Shown here: positions 52,979 through 63,751 of the stretch, in pieces | How the letters are laid out: every line of letters begins with the position of its first letter | How positions within the stretch are numbered: the stretch's first letter is position 1 | Translations under genes and position numbers: made by a program | From: Lapillicoccus sp. | GTDB taxonomy: Bacteria > Actinomycetota > Actinomycetes > Actinomycetales > Dermatophilaceae | Length of the DNA: 64,000 nucleotides | Reading direction: 5' to 3' | NCBI RefSeq assembly: GCF_025353065.1 | Contig: NZ_JANXRJ010000052.1 | Location: 54,718-118,717, forward strand | Notes under the pieces: model-generated | What the model saw: only the letters and a program-made list of their open reading frames with translations | The model's database searches: none | What the model was told of the DNA's origin: nothing

Positions 52979-54094
52979 ATGAAGGTCGCCGTCCCCCGTG
53001 AGGTCAAGAACAACGAGTTCCGGGTGGCGATCACGCCGTCCGGGGTCCACGAGCTGGTCCGGCACGGGCACGAGGTGCTCGTCGAGAGGGACGCCGGCGT
53101 CGGGTCGTCGATCAGCGACCCCGACTACGTCGCGGCCGGGGCGACGATCCTGCCGGACGCCGAGGAGGTCTGGGCCGTAGGGGAGCTCGTCCTCAAGGTC
53201 AAGGAACCGGTGGCACAGGAATACCCCCTGATGCGCCAGGGACAGAGCCTCTTCACCTACCTCCACCTCGCCGCCGACCGCCCGCTCACGCAGGAGCTGG
53301 TCGACCGCCGGGTGACCGGCATCGCCTACGAGACCGTCGAGCTCGCCGACCGCTCCCTGCCGCTGCTCGCGCCGATGTCAGAGGTCGCCGGGCGGCTGGC
53401 CCCCCAGGTCGGCGCCCACACCCTGATGCGGGCGCAGGGGGGTCGGGGAGTGCTGATGGGCGGCGTCTCCGGGGTCTATGCCGCGAAGGTCGTCGTCATC
53501 GGCGCCGGCGTCTCCGGCATGAACGCCGCGGCCATCGCGATCGGCATGCAGGCCGACGTGCTCCTCCTCGACCGCGACATCTCCAAGCTGCGGCACGCCG
53601 ACGCCATCTACCAGGGCCACTGCCAGACCGTCGCCTCCAACACCTTCGAGGTCGAGCGCGCGATCCGCGACGCCGACCTCGTCATCGGCGCCGTCCTCGT
53701 CCCGGGGGCCAAGGCCCCGACGCTGGTGACCAACGAGCAGGTCTCGCGAATGAAGCCGGGGTCGGTCCTCGTCGACATCTCGATCGACCAGGGGGGCTGC
53801 TTCGAGGACTCCCGCCCGACCACCCACGCCGACCCGACCTACCGGGTGCACGACTCGGTTTTCTACTGCGTCGCCAACATGCCCGGCGCCGTGCCCCACA
53901 CGAGCACCTACGCCCTGACCAACGTCACCCTCCCGTATGCCGTGGAGCTCGCCGACCGCGGCTGGCGCGAGGCCCTGCGCCGGGACGCTGCCCTCGCGAA
54001 GGGTCTCAACACCCACGACGGCTCGGTCACCTACGGTCCGGTCGCCGAGGCCCACGGGATGCCGTCGGTCTCCCTGGCCGAGGTGCTCGGCTGA
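52979..54094 (+). CDS. ald: Alanine dehydrogenase
   Basis: [39 protein letters not shown]. Confidence 0.98.
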   Translation: MKVAVPREVKNNEFRVAITPSGVHELVRHGHEVLVERDAGVGSSISDPDYVAAGATILPDAEEVWAVGELVLKVKEPVAQEYPLMRQGQSLFTYLHLAADRPLTQELVDRRVTGIAYETVELADRSLPLLAPMSEVAGRLAPQVGAHTLMRAQGGRGVLMGGVSGVYAAKVVVIGAGVSGMNAAAIAIGMQADVLLLDRDISKLRHADAIYQGHCQTVASNTFEVERAIRDADLVIGAVLVPGAKAPTLVTNEQVSRMKPGSVLVDISIDQGGCFEDSRPTTHADPTYRVHDSVFYCVANMPGAVPHTSTYALTNVTLPYAVELADRGWREALRRDAALAKGLNTHDGSVTYGPVAEAHGMPSVSLAEVLG

Positions 54095-55107
54095 CCGCGA
54101 CGGCCGGGCCGGCGGCACCGTCCACGCGATCGCCCGGAGGGGCTTCCTTTCCAGCGTCACCACCGTCACCGGCTTCACCACCGTCGCCGCTCGAGCGCGA
54201 CGTCTTCGGTTGGCTCGCCCACCTCGAGGTCGAACGGGGCTCCGCCGCCAACACCCTCTCGTCCTACCGCCGCGACCTCGCTCGCTACGCCACGTTCCTC
54301 CGAGGCCGCGGCATCGAGTCCGCCGGCGAGGTCGTCGAGCGTGACGTCTCCGACTTCCTGGCCTCGCTGCGCGAGGGCACCGCAGACCGCCGACCGCTGT
54401 CCGCGTCCTCGGCCGCGCGCACGATCGTCGCCGTCCGGGGCTTCCACCGGTTCCTCGCCCTCGAGGGCGAGGTGACGTCCGACCCGGCCGGCGCGGTCAC
54501 TCCGCCCACGCCGCCGAGCCGGCTTCCCAAGGCCATCCCGGTCGAGGACGTCGTCCGGCTGCTCGAGGCGGCCTCGCTCGGGGACACGCCGGTGTCGTTG
54601 CGCGACCGGGCGCTCTTCGAGGTCCTCTACGGCGTCGGCGCGCGGATCTCGGAGGCGGTCGGGCTCGACGTCGACGACCTCGACCTCGACGCCGACCAGG
54701 GGTCGGTGCGGCTGTTGGGCAAGGGCAGCAAGCAGCGGCTCGTCCCGTTCGGGAGCTACGCCCGGGAGGCGACGGCGGCATACCTCGTCCGCGGCCGACC
54801 GGCCCTGGCCGCGGGGGGCCGCGGAACCCTCGCGCTCTTCCTCAACCAGCGGGGCGCCCGGCTGTCGAGGCAGAGCGCCTGGGCCGCCCTGCAGACCGCC
54901 GCCGAGCGGGCCGACCTCACGGGCCACCTGTCGCCGCACACCCTGCGGCACTCGTTCGCGACGCACCTGCTCGACGGCGGCGCCGACGTCCGCGTCGTCC
55001 AGGAGCTGCTCGGGCACGCCTCCGTGACGACCACCCAGATCTACACCATGGTCAGCATCCACCGGCTGCGTGAGGTGTATGCCGGGGCCCACCCCCGTGC
55101 CCGTTGA
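54091..55107 (+). CDS. xerD: Tyrosine recombinase XerD (start codon uncertain; no ATG/GTG/TTG found in frame before the N-terminal SAM-like domain)
   Basis: Frame open from 54091 (CTG overlapping ald stop): [41 protein letters not shown]...; catalytic [25 protein letters not shown]. Confidence 0.85.
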   Translation: MTATAGPAAPSTRSPGGASFPASPPSPASPPSPLERDVFGWLAHLEVERGSAANTLSSYRRDLARYATFLRGRGIESAGEVVERDVSDFLASLREGTADRRPLSASSAARTIVAVRGFHRFLALEGEVTSDPAGAVTPPTPPSRLPKAIPVEDVVRLLEAASLGDTPVSLRDRALFEVLYGVGARISEAVGLDVDDLDLDADQGSVRLLGKGSKQRLVPFGSYAREATAAYLVRGRPALAAGGRGTLALFLNQRGARLSRQSAWAALQTAAERADLTGHLSPHTLRHSFATHLLDGGADVRVVQELLGHASVTTTQIYTMVSIHRLREVYAGAHPRAR

Positions 55108-55119
55108 CGCTCCTCGATC

Positions 55120-55144
55120 CCTCGACCTCTACGTGAGGTCGAGG
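55120..55144. terminator. Hairpin downstream of xerD / upstream of parA
   Basis: CCTCGACCTC-TACGT-GAGGTCGAGG perfect 10-bp stem; 9-bp core repeated at 55336-55358. Confidence 0.6.
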
Positions 55145-55268
55145 TCAATTTCCGAGGATTCGGTTGCCGCGGTGTGGCGTTCCGACCCCTGCTGTTCACG
55201 CTGGTAAGGTCGCCGGGATCAGCGTGACGCTGACCGACCGCACGGATCAGACCGGGAGAGACGCACCT

Positions 55269-56375
55269 GTGACCGCCGAGGTGAACCCGCCGACCAGGGA
55301 CGCTGGTGACGGCGCCCTACCGGCCGAGGCCTTCCCTCGACCTCCAGTTGAGGTCGAGCCGGAGCGCCCGATGCAGGAGGCCCCTGAGGTGAGCGCGACC
55401 GACACGCCCGACACGCCGGACCACCGCACGACCGAGGTCACCATGTCGCAGCACATGTCCGAGCGGATGTCCGGGCGGATGACCGAGCACCTCTCCGAGA
55501 GCACGCTGCCCGGCATCGAGACGGCCGGCGTCGGCGCCCTCGGGGCGACCGGCCGCCCGCTGCCGCACTTCCCGGAGCCGCCGCTGCTGGCCGCCCACGG
55601 GCCGGCGCGGGTCATCGCGATGTGCAACCAGAAGGGTGGCGTCGGCAAGACGACGACCACCATCAACCTCGGAGCGGCGCTCGCCGAGGTCGGCCGGAGG
55701 GTGCTGCTGGTCGACTTCGACCCGCAGGGCGCGCTGTCGGTCGGGCTCGGCATCCGGGTCAACGAGCTCGACGTCACGGTCTACAACCTGCTGGTCGAAC
55801 GCGGGCACGACGTGCGCGACGTCATCCAGCACACCCGCACCGACAACCTCGACGTGCTGCCCGCCAACATCGACCTCTCCGCCGCCGAGGTCCAGCTCGT
55901 CGGCGAGGTCGCCCGGGAGCAGATCCTCGCCCGGGTGCTCCGTCCGGTGATGGACGACTACGACGTCATCCTCATCGACTGCCAGCCCTCCCTCGGCCTG
56001 CTCACCGTCAACGCCCTCACCGCCGCGCACGGCGTGTTCATCCCGCTCGAGTGCGAGTTCTTCGCGATGCGCGGGGTGGCGCTGCTGGTCGAGACGATCG
56101 ACAAGATCACCGACCGGCTCAACCCCCGGCTGATCATCGACGGCATCCTCGCGACGATGTATGACGGGCGCACGCTCCACAGCCGCGAGGTGGTGCGCTC
56201 CGTCGTCGACCACTTCGGGGACCAGGTCTTCCACACCGTGATCAGCCGCACGGTGAAGTTCCCCGACGCGAGCCTCGCCGCCGAGCCGATCACGACCTAC
56301 GCGTCGACCTCGGGCGCGGCCGCGGCATACCGGCAGCTGGCCCGTGAGCTCATCTCCCGGGGCGGGGCGGCCTGA
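55269..56375 (+). CDS. ParA/Soj-family ATPase
   Basis: MCNQKGGVGKTTTTINLGAALAEVGRRVLLVDFDPQGA; scpAB context. Confidence 0.95.
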   Translation: MTAEVNPPTRDAGDGALPAEAFPRPPVEVEPERPMQEAPEVSATDTPDTPDHRTTEVTMSQHMSERMSGRMTEHLSESTLPGIETAGVGALGATGRPLPHFPEPPLLAAHGPARVIAMCNQKGGVGKTTTTINLGAALAEVGRRVLLVDFDPQGALSVGLGIRVNELDVTVYNLLVERGHDVRDVIQHTRTDNLDVLPANIDLSAAEVQLVGEVAREQILARVLRPVMDDYDVILIDCQPSLGLLTVNALTAAHGVFIPLECEFFAMRGVALLVETIDKITDRLNPRLIIDGILATMYDGRTLHSREVVRSVVDHFGDQVFHTVISRTVKFPDASLAAEPITTYASTSGAAAAYRQLARELISRGGAA

Positions 56376-56379
56376 CGCG

Positions 56380-57384
56380 ATGACCGACGCGAGTCCCGTC
56401 GCCCTGGGCCTCGACGTCCGTGACGACGCTGCCGTACCCGGGGGAGTGATCACCCGACGCGGCTCCTCCACGCCGTTCGAGGTGCACCTCGACGTCTTCC
56501 AGGGGCCCTTCGACCTCCTGCTCGGGCTGATCTCGAAGCACAAGCTCGACATCACCGAGATCGCCCTCGCGCAGGTGACCGACGAGTTCATCAGCCACCT
56601 CAAGGCGGCGCAGCTGGCGCACACCGACTGGGACCTCGGGCAGGCCTCGGAGTTCCTCCTCATCGCGGCGACGCTGCTCGACCTCAAGGCCTCGCGCCTG
56701 CTGCCGCAGTCCGGGCCGCAGGACGAGGAGGACCTCGCCCTCATCGAGGCGCGCGACCTGCTCTTCGCCCGGCTCCTGCAGTACCGCGCCTTCAAGGACA
56801 TCGCCCGCACCTTCGCCGAGGTGATGGCGACCGCGGGCCGGATGACCGCACGACAGGCCGGCCTCGAACCCCACTTCGCCGCACTGCTCCCCGAGCTGGT
56901 CATGGGCATCACTCCCGAGCAGCTGGCGATGGTGGCCGCCCGCGCGGTGGCGCCCCGGATCCCGCCGAGCGTGGGTCTGGAGCACCTGCACGCCCCCCAG
57001 GTCAGCGTGCGCGAGCAGGCGCTCGTCATCGTGGGCCGGTTGCGGCAGGAGCGGGCCTGCTCCTTCCGCACCCTCGTCGCCGACGCCGAATCGACGCTCG
57101 TCATCGTCGCGCGCTTCCTCGCCCTGCTGGAGCTGTTCAAGGAGGGCGCGATCGCCTTCGACCAGCCCGAGGCCCTCGGCGAGCTGACCGTCCGGTGGAC
57201 GGGCGCCGACGACGGGGACGTCGGTGTGAGTGGGGAGTTCGACGAGCTCGACGAGCTCGACGGCCCCGAGGTCGACACCGATGCTGACCCCGGCCGTCCC
57301 TCCGAGACCGACCACGACCTGACCTTTCCTGCCTCACGCGGGATCCCCGAACCACCCGAAAACCAGGAGCGACTCGATGACTGA
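56380..57384 (+). CDS. scpA: Segregation and condensation protein A
   Basis: FEVHLDVFQGPFDLLLGLISKHKLDITEIALAQVTDEFI. Confidence 0.97.
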   Translation: MTDASPVALGLDVRDDAAVPGGVITRRGSSTPFEVHLDVFQGPFDLLLGLISKHKLDITEIALAQVTDEFISHLKAAQLAHTDWDLGQASEFLLIAATLLDLKASRLLPQSGPQDEEDLALIEARDLLFARLLQYRAFKDIARTFAEVMATAGRMTARQAGLEPHFAALLPELVMGITPEQLAMVAARAVAPRIPPSVGLEHLHAPQVSVREQALVIVGRLRQERACSFRTLVADAESTLVIVARFLALLELFKEGAIAFDQPEALGELTVRWTGADDGDVGVSGEFDELDELDGPEVDTDADPGRPSETDHDLTFPASRGIPEPPENQERLDD

Positions 57385-58048
57385 CCAGCCGACAGGGACC
57401 AGACCCGAGGTGGTGGACGACGCCGTGGATCGCGGCGTCTCGCAAGACGCCGCCCCCGAGGCCGACGAGGTCACGCCCTTCGACGTCGAGGCCTTCCCCG
57501 GGGGTGCGCGCTCGGCCCTCGAAGCCGTCCTCATGGTCGTCGACGAACCCATCAGCGAGGTCACCCTCGCCGCGGCGCTCGAGCTGCCGGTCGACGACGT
57601 GCTCGCGCACCTCACCGCCCTGGAGCAGGAGTATGCCGCCGCGCAGCGCGGCTTCACCGTGCGCAACGTCGGGGGTGGGTGGCGCGTCTACAGCCGCTCC
57701 GACTACGCCCCCGTCGTGGAGAGGTTCCTGCTGGACGGACAGCACGCCAAGCTGACCCATGCGGCCCTCGAGACCCTGGCCGTCATCGCCTACCGCCAGC
57801 CCGTGTCGCGGGCCCGGGTCGGCGCGGTCCGCGGGGTCAACGTCGAAGGCGTGGTGCGCACCCTGATGACCCGCGGCCTCGTGGCCGAGGTCGACGAGTC
57901 AGGCGACGGCGGCGCCATCCTCTACGGCACCACCCCCTACTTCCTCCAGCGGATGGGTCTCGGCTCGCTCGACGAGCTGCCGGCGCTGGCCCCGTTCCTG
58001 CCCGAGGTCGACGTCCTCGACGAGTTGGCCGAGTCGGGGCGGGCATGA
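57377..58048 (+). CDS. scpB: Segregation and condensation protein B
   Basis: ALEAVLMVVDEPISEVTLA; VEGVVRTLMTRGLVAEVD. Confidence 0.95.
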   Translation: MTDQPTGTRPEVVDDAVDRGVSQDAAPEADEVTPFDVEAFPGGARSALEAVLMVVDEPISEVTLAAALELPVDDVLAHLTALEQEYAAAQRGFTVRNVGGGWRVYSRSDYAPVVERFLLDGQHAKLTHAALETLAVIAYRQPVSRARVGAVRGVNVEGVVRTLMTRGLVAEVDESGDGGAILYGTTPYFLQRMGLGSLDELPALAPFLPEVDVLDELAESGRA

Positions 58049-59154
58049 GCGGGCAGCCGGGTCGCGGCGCAGGCGGCCGGGGCGGCAGTGGTGGCAACGG
58101 CCGGGGCGGCAGCGGTGGCAACGGCCGGGGCGCTGGCGGTGCGGCCGGACGTGGTGCTGGCAGCGCAGCCGGGCGCGGCGGCAGCGCAGCCGGACGGGGC
58201 GGCACCGCAGCCGGACGCGGCGGCGCCCCCGACAGGTCCTCAGGTGGGGAGAAGTCCGGTCGTCCCCGCCGGTCGGACGGACCCTCGTCCGGCGCGACCT
58301 CCGGAAGCGCGAAAACCACTGGTGGACGCCGGGATCCGAAGCAGGCGCGCTTCGCGGGGTCCACGAAGGCCAGCCAGCCGACCCGGCTCCCGCAGCGCAA
58401 GGAGACCCCCCAGGTCGAGGTCCACGACCCCGACGGCGTCCGCCTGCAGAAGCTGATGGCCGCGGCCGGTGTCGGCTCCCGACGCACCTGCGAGAACCTC
58501 ATCAGCGCCGGCCGCGTCGAGGTCGACGGGCAGGTCGTCACCGAGCTCGGCGTGCGGATCGACGCCGATCGGCAGACCGTCCACGTCGACGGGGTGCGGG
58601 TGCAGCTCGACGCGTCACGCGTCTACCTCGCCTTCAACAAGCCGCTCAAGGTCGTCTCGACGATGAGCGACGACCTCGGTCGGGTCTCCCTGGCCGACTA
58701 CGTGGGCGACCGCCCCGAGCGGCTCTTTCACGTCGGCCGCCTCGACGCCGACACCGAGGGGTTGCTGCTGCTCACCAACGACGGCGACCTCGCCCACCGG
58801 CTGCAGCACCCGGCATACGGCGTGCTCAAGACGTATCTCGCGCAGATCCCGGCGCCGGTACCGCGCGACATCGGCCGGCGGCTGCGGGAGGGCATCGAGC
58901 TCGACGACGGGCCGGTGCAGGTCGACTCGTTCCGGCTGATCGACTCGCAGCCGGGTCGAGCGCTCGTCGAGGTGGTGCTCCACGAGGGGCGCAAGCACGT
59001 CGTGCGCCGGATGTTCGACGCCGTGGGCCACCCGGTCATCACGCTCGTGCGCACCCAGGTCGGGCCGATCCGGCTGGGCGACCTCAAGTCGGGACGCACG
59101 CGCCGGCTCAACCCCGACGAGGTGGGCCAGCTCTACACCGCTGCCGGGCTGTGA
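58045..59154 (+). CDS. Pseudouridine synthase RluB-like, with Gly/Arg-rich N-terminal extension
   Basis: S4 domain LQKLMAAAGVGSRRTCENLISAGRVEVDG; HVGRLDADTEGLLLLTNDGDLAHRLQHP. Confidence 0.95.
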   Translation: MSGQPGRGAGGRGGSGGNGRGGSGGNGRGAGGAAGRGAGSAAGRGGSAAGRGGTAAGRGGAPDRSSGGEKSGRPRRSDGPSSGATSGSAKTTGGRRDPKQARFAGSTKASQPTRLPQRKETPQVEVHDPDGVRLQKLMAAAGVGSRRTCENLISAGRVEVDGQVVTELGVRIDADRQTVHVDGVRVQLDASRVYLAFNKPLKVVSTMSDDLGRVSLADYVGDRPERLFHVGRLDADTEGLLLLTNDGDLAHRLQHPAYGVLKTYLAQIPAPVPRDIGRRLREGIELDDGPVQVDSFRLIDSQPGRALVEVVLHEGRKHVVRRMFDAVGHPVITLVRTQVGPIRLGDLKSGRTRRLNPDEVGQLYTAAGL

Positions 59155-60281
59155 CGACGCACGTCCTCGTCGTCGGGACGGGCCTGATCGGCACCAGCCT
59201 GGGGATCGCGCTGTCCCGCAAGGGATTTCGCGTCTCCCTGAGCGACCCGTCGCCGACGGCGGCACGCCTCGCCCGTGACCTGGGGGCCGGTCAGCTCGCG
59301 AACGGCCAGCCTGGCGGGCAGGATCAGCAGCCGGCCGCGCCCAGCGCGTCCGACACGCACGACGCGCCCGACGTGGTGGTCGTCGCGGCACCGCCGGACG
59401 TCGCCGGCGCGGTCGTCGCCGAGCAGCTGCGCCGGTGGCCGAACGCCGTCGTCACCGACGTCGCGTCCGTCAAGGGCGCCATCGCGCAGGCCGTCGAGCG
59501 GGCCGGCGGCGACCTCGGCCGCTACGTCGGCTCGCACCCGATGGCCGGCCGCGAACGCAGCGGCACGATGGCCGCGCGCGCCGACCTCTTCGAGGGCCGG
59601 GCCTGGGTGGTCGTCCCCACGACGGCCACCCGCCCGGACGCGATCCAGGCGGTCCTGGGGATCGCGACGGCCGTCGGCAGCGTGGTCACCGTGATGGCGG
59701 CCGACGAGCACGACGCGGCGGTCGCCGTCGTGTCCCACGTGCCCCAGGTCGCCGCGAGCCTCGTCGCGAGCCGACTGCGCGACCTCAGCGATCCTGCGGT
59801 GTCCCTCGCGGGCCAGGGGCTGCGCGACGTCACCCGGATCGCCGCGAGCGACCCCCGTCTCTGGACCCAGATCCTCGCCGGCAACGCCGCCGCGGTCCGC
59901 GACGTCCTGCGCGAGCTGGCGGCCGACCTCGCCGGGGTGATCACCGCCCTCGACGCCCTGGACGGGGTCGACGCCCCGGGCGCGCTCGAGGTCGTCGGCC
60001 GCGCGATCGGCGACGGCAACGCCGGCCACGCCCGGATCCCGGGCAAGCACGGTGCCGCGCCCACGGCATACGCCGTCGTGGTGGTGGTCGTGCCCGACAC
60101 CCCCGGCGCCCTCGGGCACCTCCTGACCGACATGGGGGCCGCGGGGGTCAACCTCGAGGACCTCCACCTCGAGCACGGGCTCGGGCAGCCGTTCGGTCTG
60201 GCCGAGGTGTCCGTGCTGCCGAGCGCCGCCGAGCACCTGCTCACCGCACTCGACGAGCGGGGCTGGCGCGTCCACGACTGA
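59151..60281 (+). CDS. tyrA: Prephenate dehydrogenase
   Basis: VVGTGLIGTSLGIALSRKG; GSHPMAGRERSG; C-terminal ACT-like domain. Confidence 0.94.
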   Translation: MTTHVLVVGTGLIGTSLGIALSRKGFRVSLSDPSPTAARLARDLGAGQLANGQPGGQDQQPAAPSASDTHDAPDVVVVAAPPDVAGAVVAEQLRRWPNAVVTDVASVKGAIAQAVERAGGDLGRYVGSHPMAGRERSGTMAARADLFEGRAWVVVPTTATRPDAIQAVLGIATAVGSVVTVMAADEHDAAVAVVSHVPQVAASLVASRLRDLSDPAVSLAGQGLRDVTRIAASDPRLWTQILAGNAAAVRDVLRELAADLAGVITALDALDGVDAPGALEVVGRAIGDGNAGHARIPGKHGAAPTAYAVVVVVVPDTPGALGHLLTDMGAAGVNLEDLHLEHGLGQPFGLAEVSVLPSAAEHLLTALDERGWRVHD

Positions 60282-60331
60282 GCCCACCTCCGCCGATGTC
60301 TCTCCACCTCGATCGCCTAGGATCCTCAACC

Positions 60332-61039
60332 ATGCCATCCACCCCTCGTGCCGACCTCGTGGTCGCCATCGACGGTCCGTCGGGCTCGGGCAAGTCCAGC
60401 GTGTCGCGCGCGGTCGCCCGGGCGCTCGGGGTCGGGTTCCTCGACACCGGAGCGATGTATCGGGCCGTCGCCTGGTGGTGCCTCGAGCGGAGCATCGACC
60501 TCGGTGACCGGGCCGCGGTCGCCGAGGCCGCCCGAACCATGCCCCTCGCGCTGACGACCGACCCCGATGCGCCGTCGGTGGTCGTGGGGGCCACCGACGT
60601 CAGCGCGGCCATCCGCGGGAGCCGGATCTCCGAGCGGGTCTCGCAGGTCGCGACCAATCTCGGGGTGCGCGAGATCCTCGTCGGCCGCCAGCGCGAGCTC
60701 ATCGCCGAGACCGTGGCGCGGACGGGCGGCTGCGTCGCGGAGGGACGGGACATCACCACCGTCGTCGCCCCGGATGCCGCCGTGCGGGTGCTGCTCACCG
60801 CGAGCGTCGAGGTGCGGCTCGCCCGCCGGGCGACCGAGCTGCACGGGGAGGCCGACCGGGCCGCCGTCGAGGCGACCCGCGACCAGGTCGAGCGTCGCGA
60901 CCGGGACGACGGGACGGTCTCCGACTTCCTCACGGCCGCCGACGGCGTCGTCACGGTGGACACGTCCGACCTCGACTTCGACGGATCCGTGGCCGCCGTC
61001 CTGCACGTCGTCGACGTGGTGGCCGGTGTCGCTCGCTGA
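60332..61039 (+). CDS. cmk: Cytidylate kinase
   Basis: VVAIDGPSGSGKSSVSRAVARALGVGFLDTGAMYRAVAWW. Confidence 0.98.
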   Translation: MPSTPRADLVVAIDGPSGSGKSSVSRAVARALGVGFLDTGAMYRAVAWWCLERSIDLGDRAAVAEAARTMPLALTTDPDAPSVVVGATDVSAAIRGSRISERVSQVATNLGVREILVGRQRELIAETVARTGGCVAEGRDITTVVAPDAAVRVLLTASVEVRLARRATELHGEADRAAVEATRDQVERRDRDDGTVSDFLTAADGVVTVDTSDLDFDGSVAAVLHVVDVVAGVAR

Positions 61040-61742
61040 GGCCGCCGCAGCACCGGCCTTCCCCTCCGCGCGGCGGGCGTGGTTCGGCCGATGGGTCGGG
61101 GTCGTCGTCTTCCACACTCTCTACCGCGGCGTCGCCTACGAGGGCCGGCGGGTTCCGGCCGAGGGCGCACTCGTGCTCGTGGCCAACCACTCGGGCTTCC
61201 TCGACGGGCCCGTCGTCTTCTCGATGTCACCCCGGCCTACCCACTTCCTGGTCAAGAAGCAGTACTTCGACGGGTCGTTCGGGTGGATCCTGCGGGGAGT
61301 CGGGCAGATCCCGATCGACCGCACGACCGGTGACCGCGCGGCCCTCGACGCGGCGCGGGGGGTGCTGAGCCGGGGTGGCGTCGTCGGGGTCTTCCCCGAG
61401 GGCACCCGCGGCCGGGGGGACGTGCAGCAGGTGAACCAGGGCGCGACGTGGTTAGCGATGCAGACCGGGGCACGGATCGTGCCTGTGGCCTGCTTCGGCA
61501 CCCGGGTCCCCGGGAAGTCGACGAGCGCCCTCCCACGCGCCCGCAGCCGGGTCGTCGTCGTCTTCGGCGAGGCCTTCGCCCTCACGCCCGACCCGTCGCT
61601 GCCCGGTCGGGCCCGCCTCCGGGCCGCGACCGAGCAGCTGCGCCGCCAGCTCGCCAGCCACGTCGAGCAGGCCGGCCAGCAGCTCGGTATGCCGCTACCG
61701 GACGATGACTCGGACGATGGGTCGGAGGACCCGCTCGACTGA
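61026..61742 (+). CDS. 1-acyl-sn-glycerol-3-phosphate acyltransferase (PlsC family)
   Basis: [15 protein letters not shown] (NHxxxxD); [12 protein letters not shown]. Confidence 0.95.
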   Translation: MSLAEAAAAPAFPSARRAWFGRWVGVVVFHTLYRGVAYEGRRVPAEGALVLVANHSGFLDGPVVFSMSPRPTHFLVKKQYFDGSFGWILRGVGQIPIDRTTGDRAALDAARGVLSRGGVVGVFPEGTRGRGDVQQVNQGATWLAMQTGARIVPVACFGTRVPGKSTSALPRARSRVVVVFGEAFALTPDPSLPGRARLRAATEQLRRQLASHVEQAGQQLGMPLPDDDSDDGSEDPLD

Positions 61743-61827
61743 GGGACAATGGGAGGCTGTGGCGGCCTTTGCCGTCCTCTCGGCGCCTCGACGGCGTCCC
61801 CCGAACCGAAGCGAACGAGGCACTCCC

Positions 61828-63345
61828 GTGACCGACACGACCGACTCCACCCCCGACCTGTCGGGTGGTGCGCCGGCCGATCCCCGTGGTCTCACCGGCC
61901 TGGCCGACGACACGTCGGTCGAGCGTGCCCTGCGCGCGGGGCTCGCCGAGTTCGAGCTGGACGACGACGACGAAGCGCTCCTCGAGGGCGGCCAGCTCGA
62001 CGCCAACGACCCCGGCAACGAGGGCCCGCTACCGGTCGTCGCCGTTATCGGCCGCCCCAACGTGGGCAAGTCGACCCTCGTCAACCGGATCATCGGCCGC
62101 CGCGAGGCCGTCGTCGAGGACGTCCCGGGGGTGACGCGCGACCGCGTCGCCTACGACGCCGAGTGGGCCGGGCGCCGGTTCACGCTCGTCGACACCGGCG
62201 GCTGGGAGGTCGACGCGAAGGGCATCCACCTCCGGGTCGCCGAGCAGGCCGAGATCGCCGTCGAGCTCGCCGACGTCGTGATGTTCGTCGTGGACGCCGT
62301 GGTCGGCGCGACCGACACCGACGAGGGTGTGGTTCGCCTGCTGCGCCGCTCGGGCAAGCCCGTCGTCCTCGTCGCCAACAAGGTCGACGACCAGCGCTTC
62401 GAGGCCGACGCGACGTCGCTGTGGAACCTCGGGCTGGGGGAGCCCTATCCCGTGTCGGCCCTGCACGGCCGTGGCAGCGGCGACGTGCTCGACGCCGTGC
62501 TCGCCGTGCTGCCCCAGGTCTCCGCCGTCGGCGACGCCTACCGCCGCGGCGGACCCCGCCGGGTCGCCCTGCTCGGTCGACCCAACGTCGGCAAGTCCAG
62601 CCTGCTCAACCAGCTGGCGGGGACCGACCGCGTCGTCGTCGACGAGGTGGCCGGCACGACCCGCGACCCCGTCGACGAGCTGATCGAGCTCGGCGGCAAG
62701 ACCTGGCGGTTCGTCGACACGGCCGGCATCCGCCGTCGCGTCCACCAGATGCGCGGCGCCGACTTTTACGCGTCGCTGCGCACCCAGACGGCGCTCGAGA
62801 AGGCCGAGGTCGCCGTCGTCCTCATCGACGCCGGCACGACCATCGCCGAGCAGGACATCCGGGTCATCCAGCAGGTCATCGACTCCGGCCGGGCCCTCGT
62901 CGTCGCCTACAACAAGTGGGACACGATGGACGAGGAGCGGCGCCACTTCCTCGAGCGCGAGATCGAGCGCGACCTGGTCCAGATCCCGTGGGCGCCCCGG
63001 GTCAACATCTCGGCACTGACGGGTCGCCACATGGACCGGTTCGTCCCCGCGATCGAGAAGGCCCTGGACTCGTGGGACTACCGCATCCCGACCGGCCGGC
63101 TGAACGCCTTCTTCGGTGAGGTCGTCGCCGCGAACCCGCACCCGGTCCGCGGCGGGAAGCAGCCCCGGATCCTCTTCGCGACGCAGGCCGCAACCCGCCC
63201 GCCGCGCTTCGTGATCTTCGCCTCCGGCTTCATCGAGGCCGGCTACCGCCGGTTCCTCGAGCGGCGCCTGCGGGAGGAGTTCGGCTTCGAGGGCACCCCG
63301 ATCGAGGTCTCCGTCCGGGTGCGGGAGAAGCGCCGCCGCCGCTGA
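61828..63345 (+). CDS. der: Ribosome biogenesis GTPase Der
   Basis: Two G domains [14 protein letters not shown] and [16 protein letters not shown]-like C-terminus. Confidence 0.98.
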   Translation: MTDTTDSTPDLSGGAPADPRGLTGLADDTSVERALRAGLAEFELDDDDEALLEGGQLDANDPGNEGPLPVVAVIGRPNVGKSTLVNRIIGRREAVVEDVPGVTRDRVAYDAEWAGRRFTLVDTGGWEVDAKGIHLRVAEQAEIAVELADVVMFVVDAVVGATDTDEGVVRLLRRSGKPVVLVANKVDDQRFEADATSLWNLGLGEPYPVSALHGRGSGDVLDAVLAVLPQVSAVGDAYRRGGPRRVALLGRPNVGKSSLLNQLAGTDRVVVDEVAGTTRDPVDELIELGGKTWRFVDTAGIRRRVHQMRGADFYASLRTQTALEKAEVAVVLIDAGTTIAEQDIRVIQQVIDSGRALVVAYNKWDTMDEERRHFLEREIERDLVQIPWAPRVNISALTGRHMDRFVPAIEKALDSWDYRIPTGRLNAFFGEVVAANPHPVRGGKQPRILFATQAATRPPRFVIFASGFIEAGYRRFLERRLREEFGFEGTPIEVSVRVREKRRRR

Positions 63346-63351
63346 CCCGCC

Positions 63352-63428
63352 AACCGCTTGCGCACACCCTTGCGTCCGCGGAAGTGCTCGCTAGAGCAAC
63401 CACTCGCGCGGACGCAACGCCAGCGGTT
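63352..63428. repeat. Long inverted-repeat element, family D, filling the der/hypothetical convergent gap
   Basis: AACCGCT..TTGCGTCCGCG ... CGCGGACGCAA..AGCGGTT with inner TGCTC/GAGCA. Confidence 0.85.
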
Positions 63429-63751
63429 CAGCCGTTGGCGACCTGGTAGACCTGTCCCGCCTCGAGATCGGTCGCGACCGCGTCGATCCACCGCTCCGGC
63501 TGGGGCCAGCGGTCGCGCGCCTCGAGCTCGCGCTGCAGGGCGACGCCGATGACGTCGCGCGCCGCACCGAGGTGGCTCTCGGCTACCGCGTCGATCGCCT
63601 GCTGGAGATCGTCGCCGGCCTGGCGGTGCTCGTCGTGCCGACCCTGAAGAGGGTCGACGGCCTCCCGCGTCTCGTCGGTGTGCTCGATGACTTCGGTGAG
63701 TGCCTCGGCCCAGTGGGAGCCGGGCTCGGCCGGGCGGGCGGGTTCGGACAT
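63428..63751 (-). CDS. Hypothetical protein, 107 aa
   Basis: Codon-biased ORF convergent with der. Confidence 0.6.
   Translation of the reverse strand: MSEPARPAEPGSHWAEALTEVIEHTDETREAVDPLQGRHDEHRQAGDDLQQAIDAVAESHLGAARDVIGVALQRELEARDRWPQPERWIDAVATDLEAGQVYQVANG

Noticed and set aside
54091-55107. Mobile-element integrase
   Set aside because: Sequence and ald-xerD-parA-scpAB context indicate housekeeping XerD.
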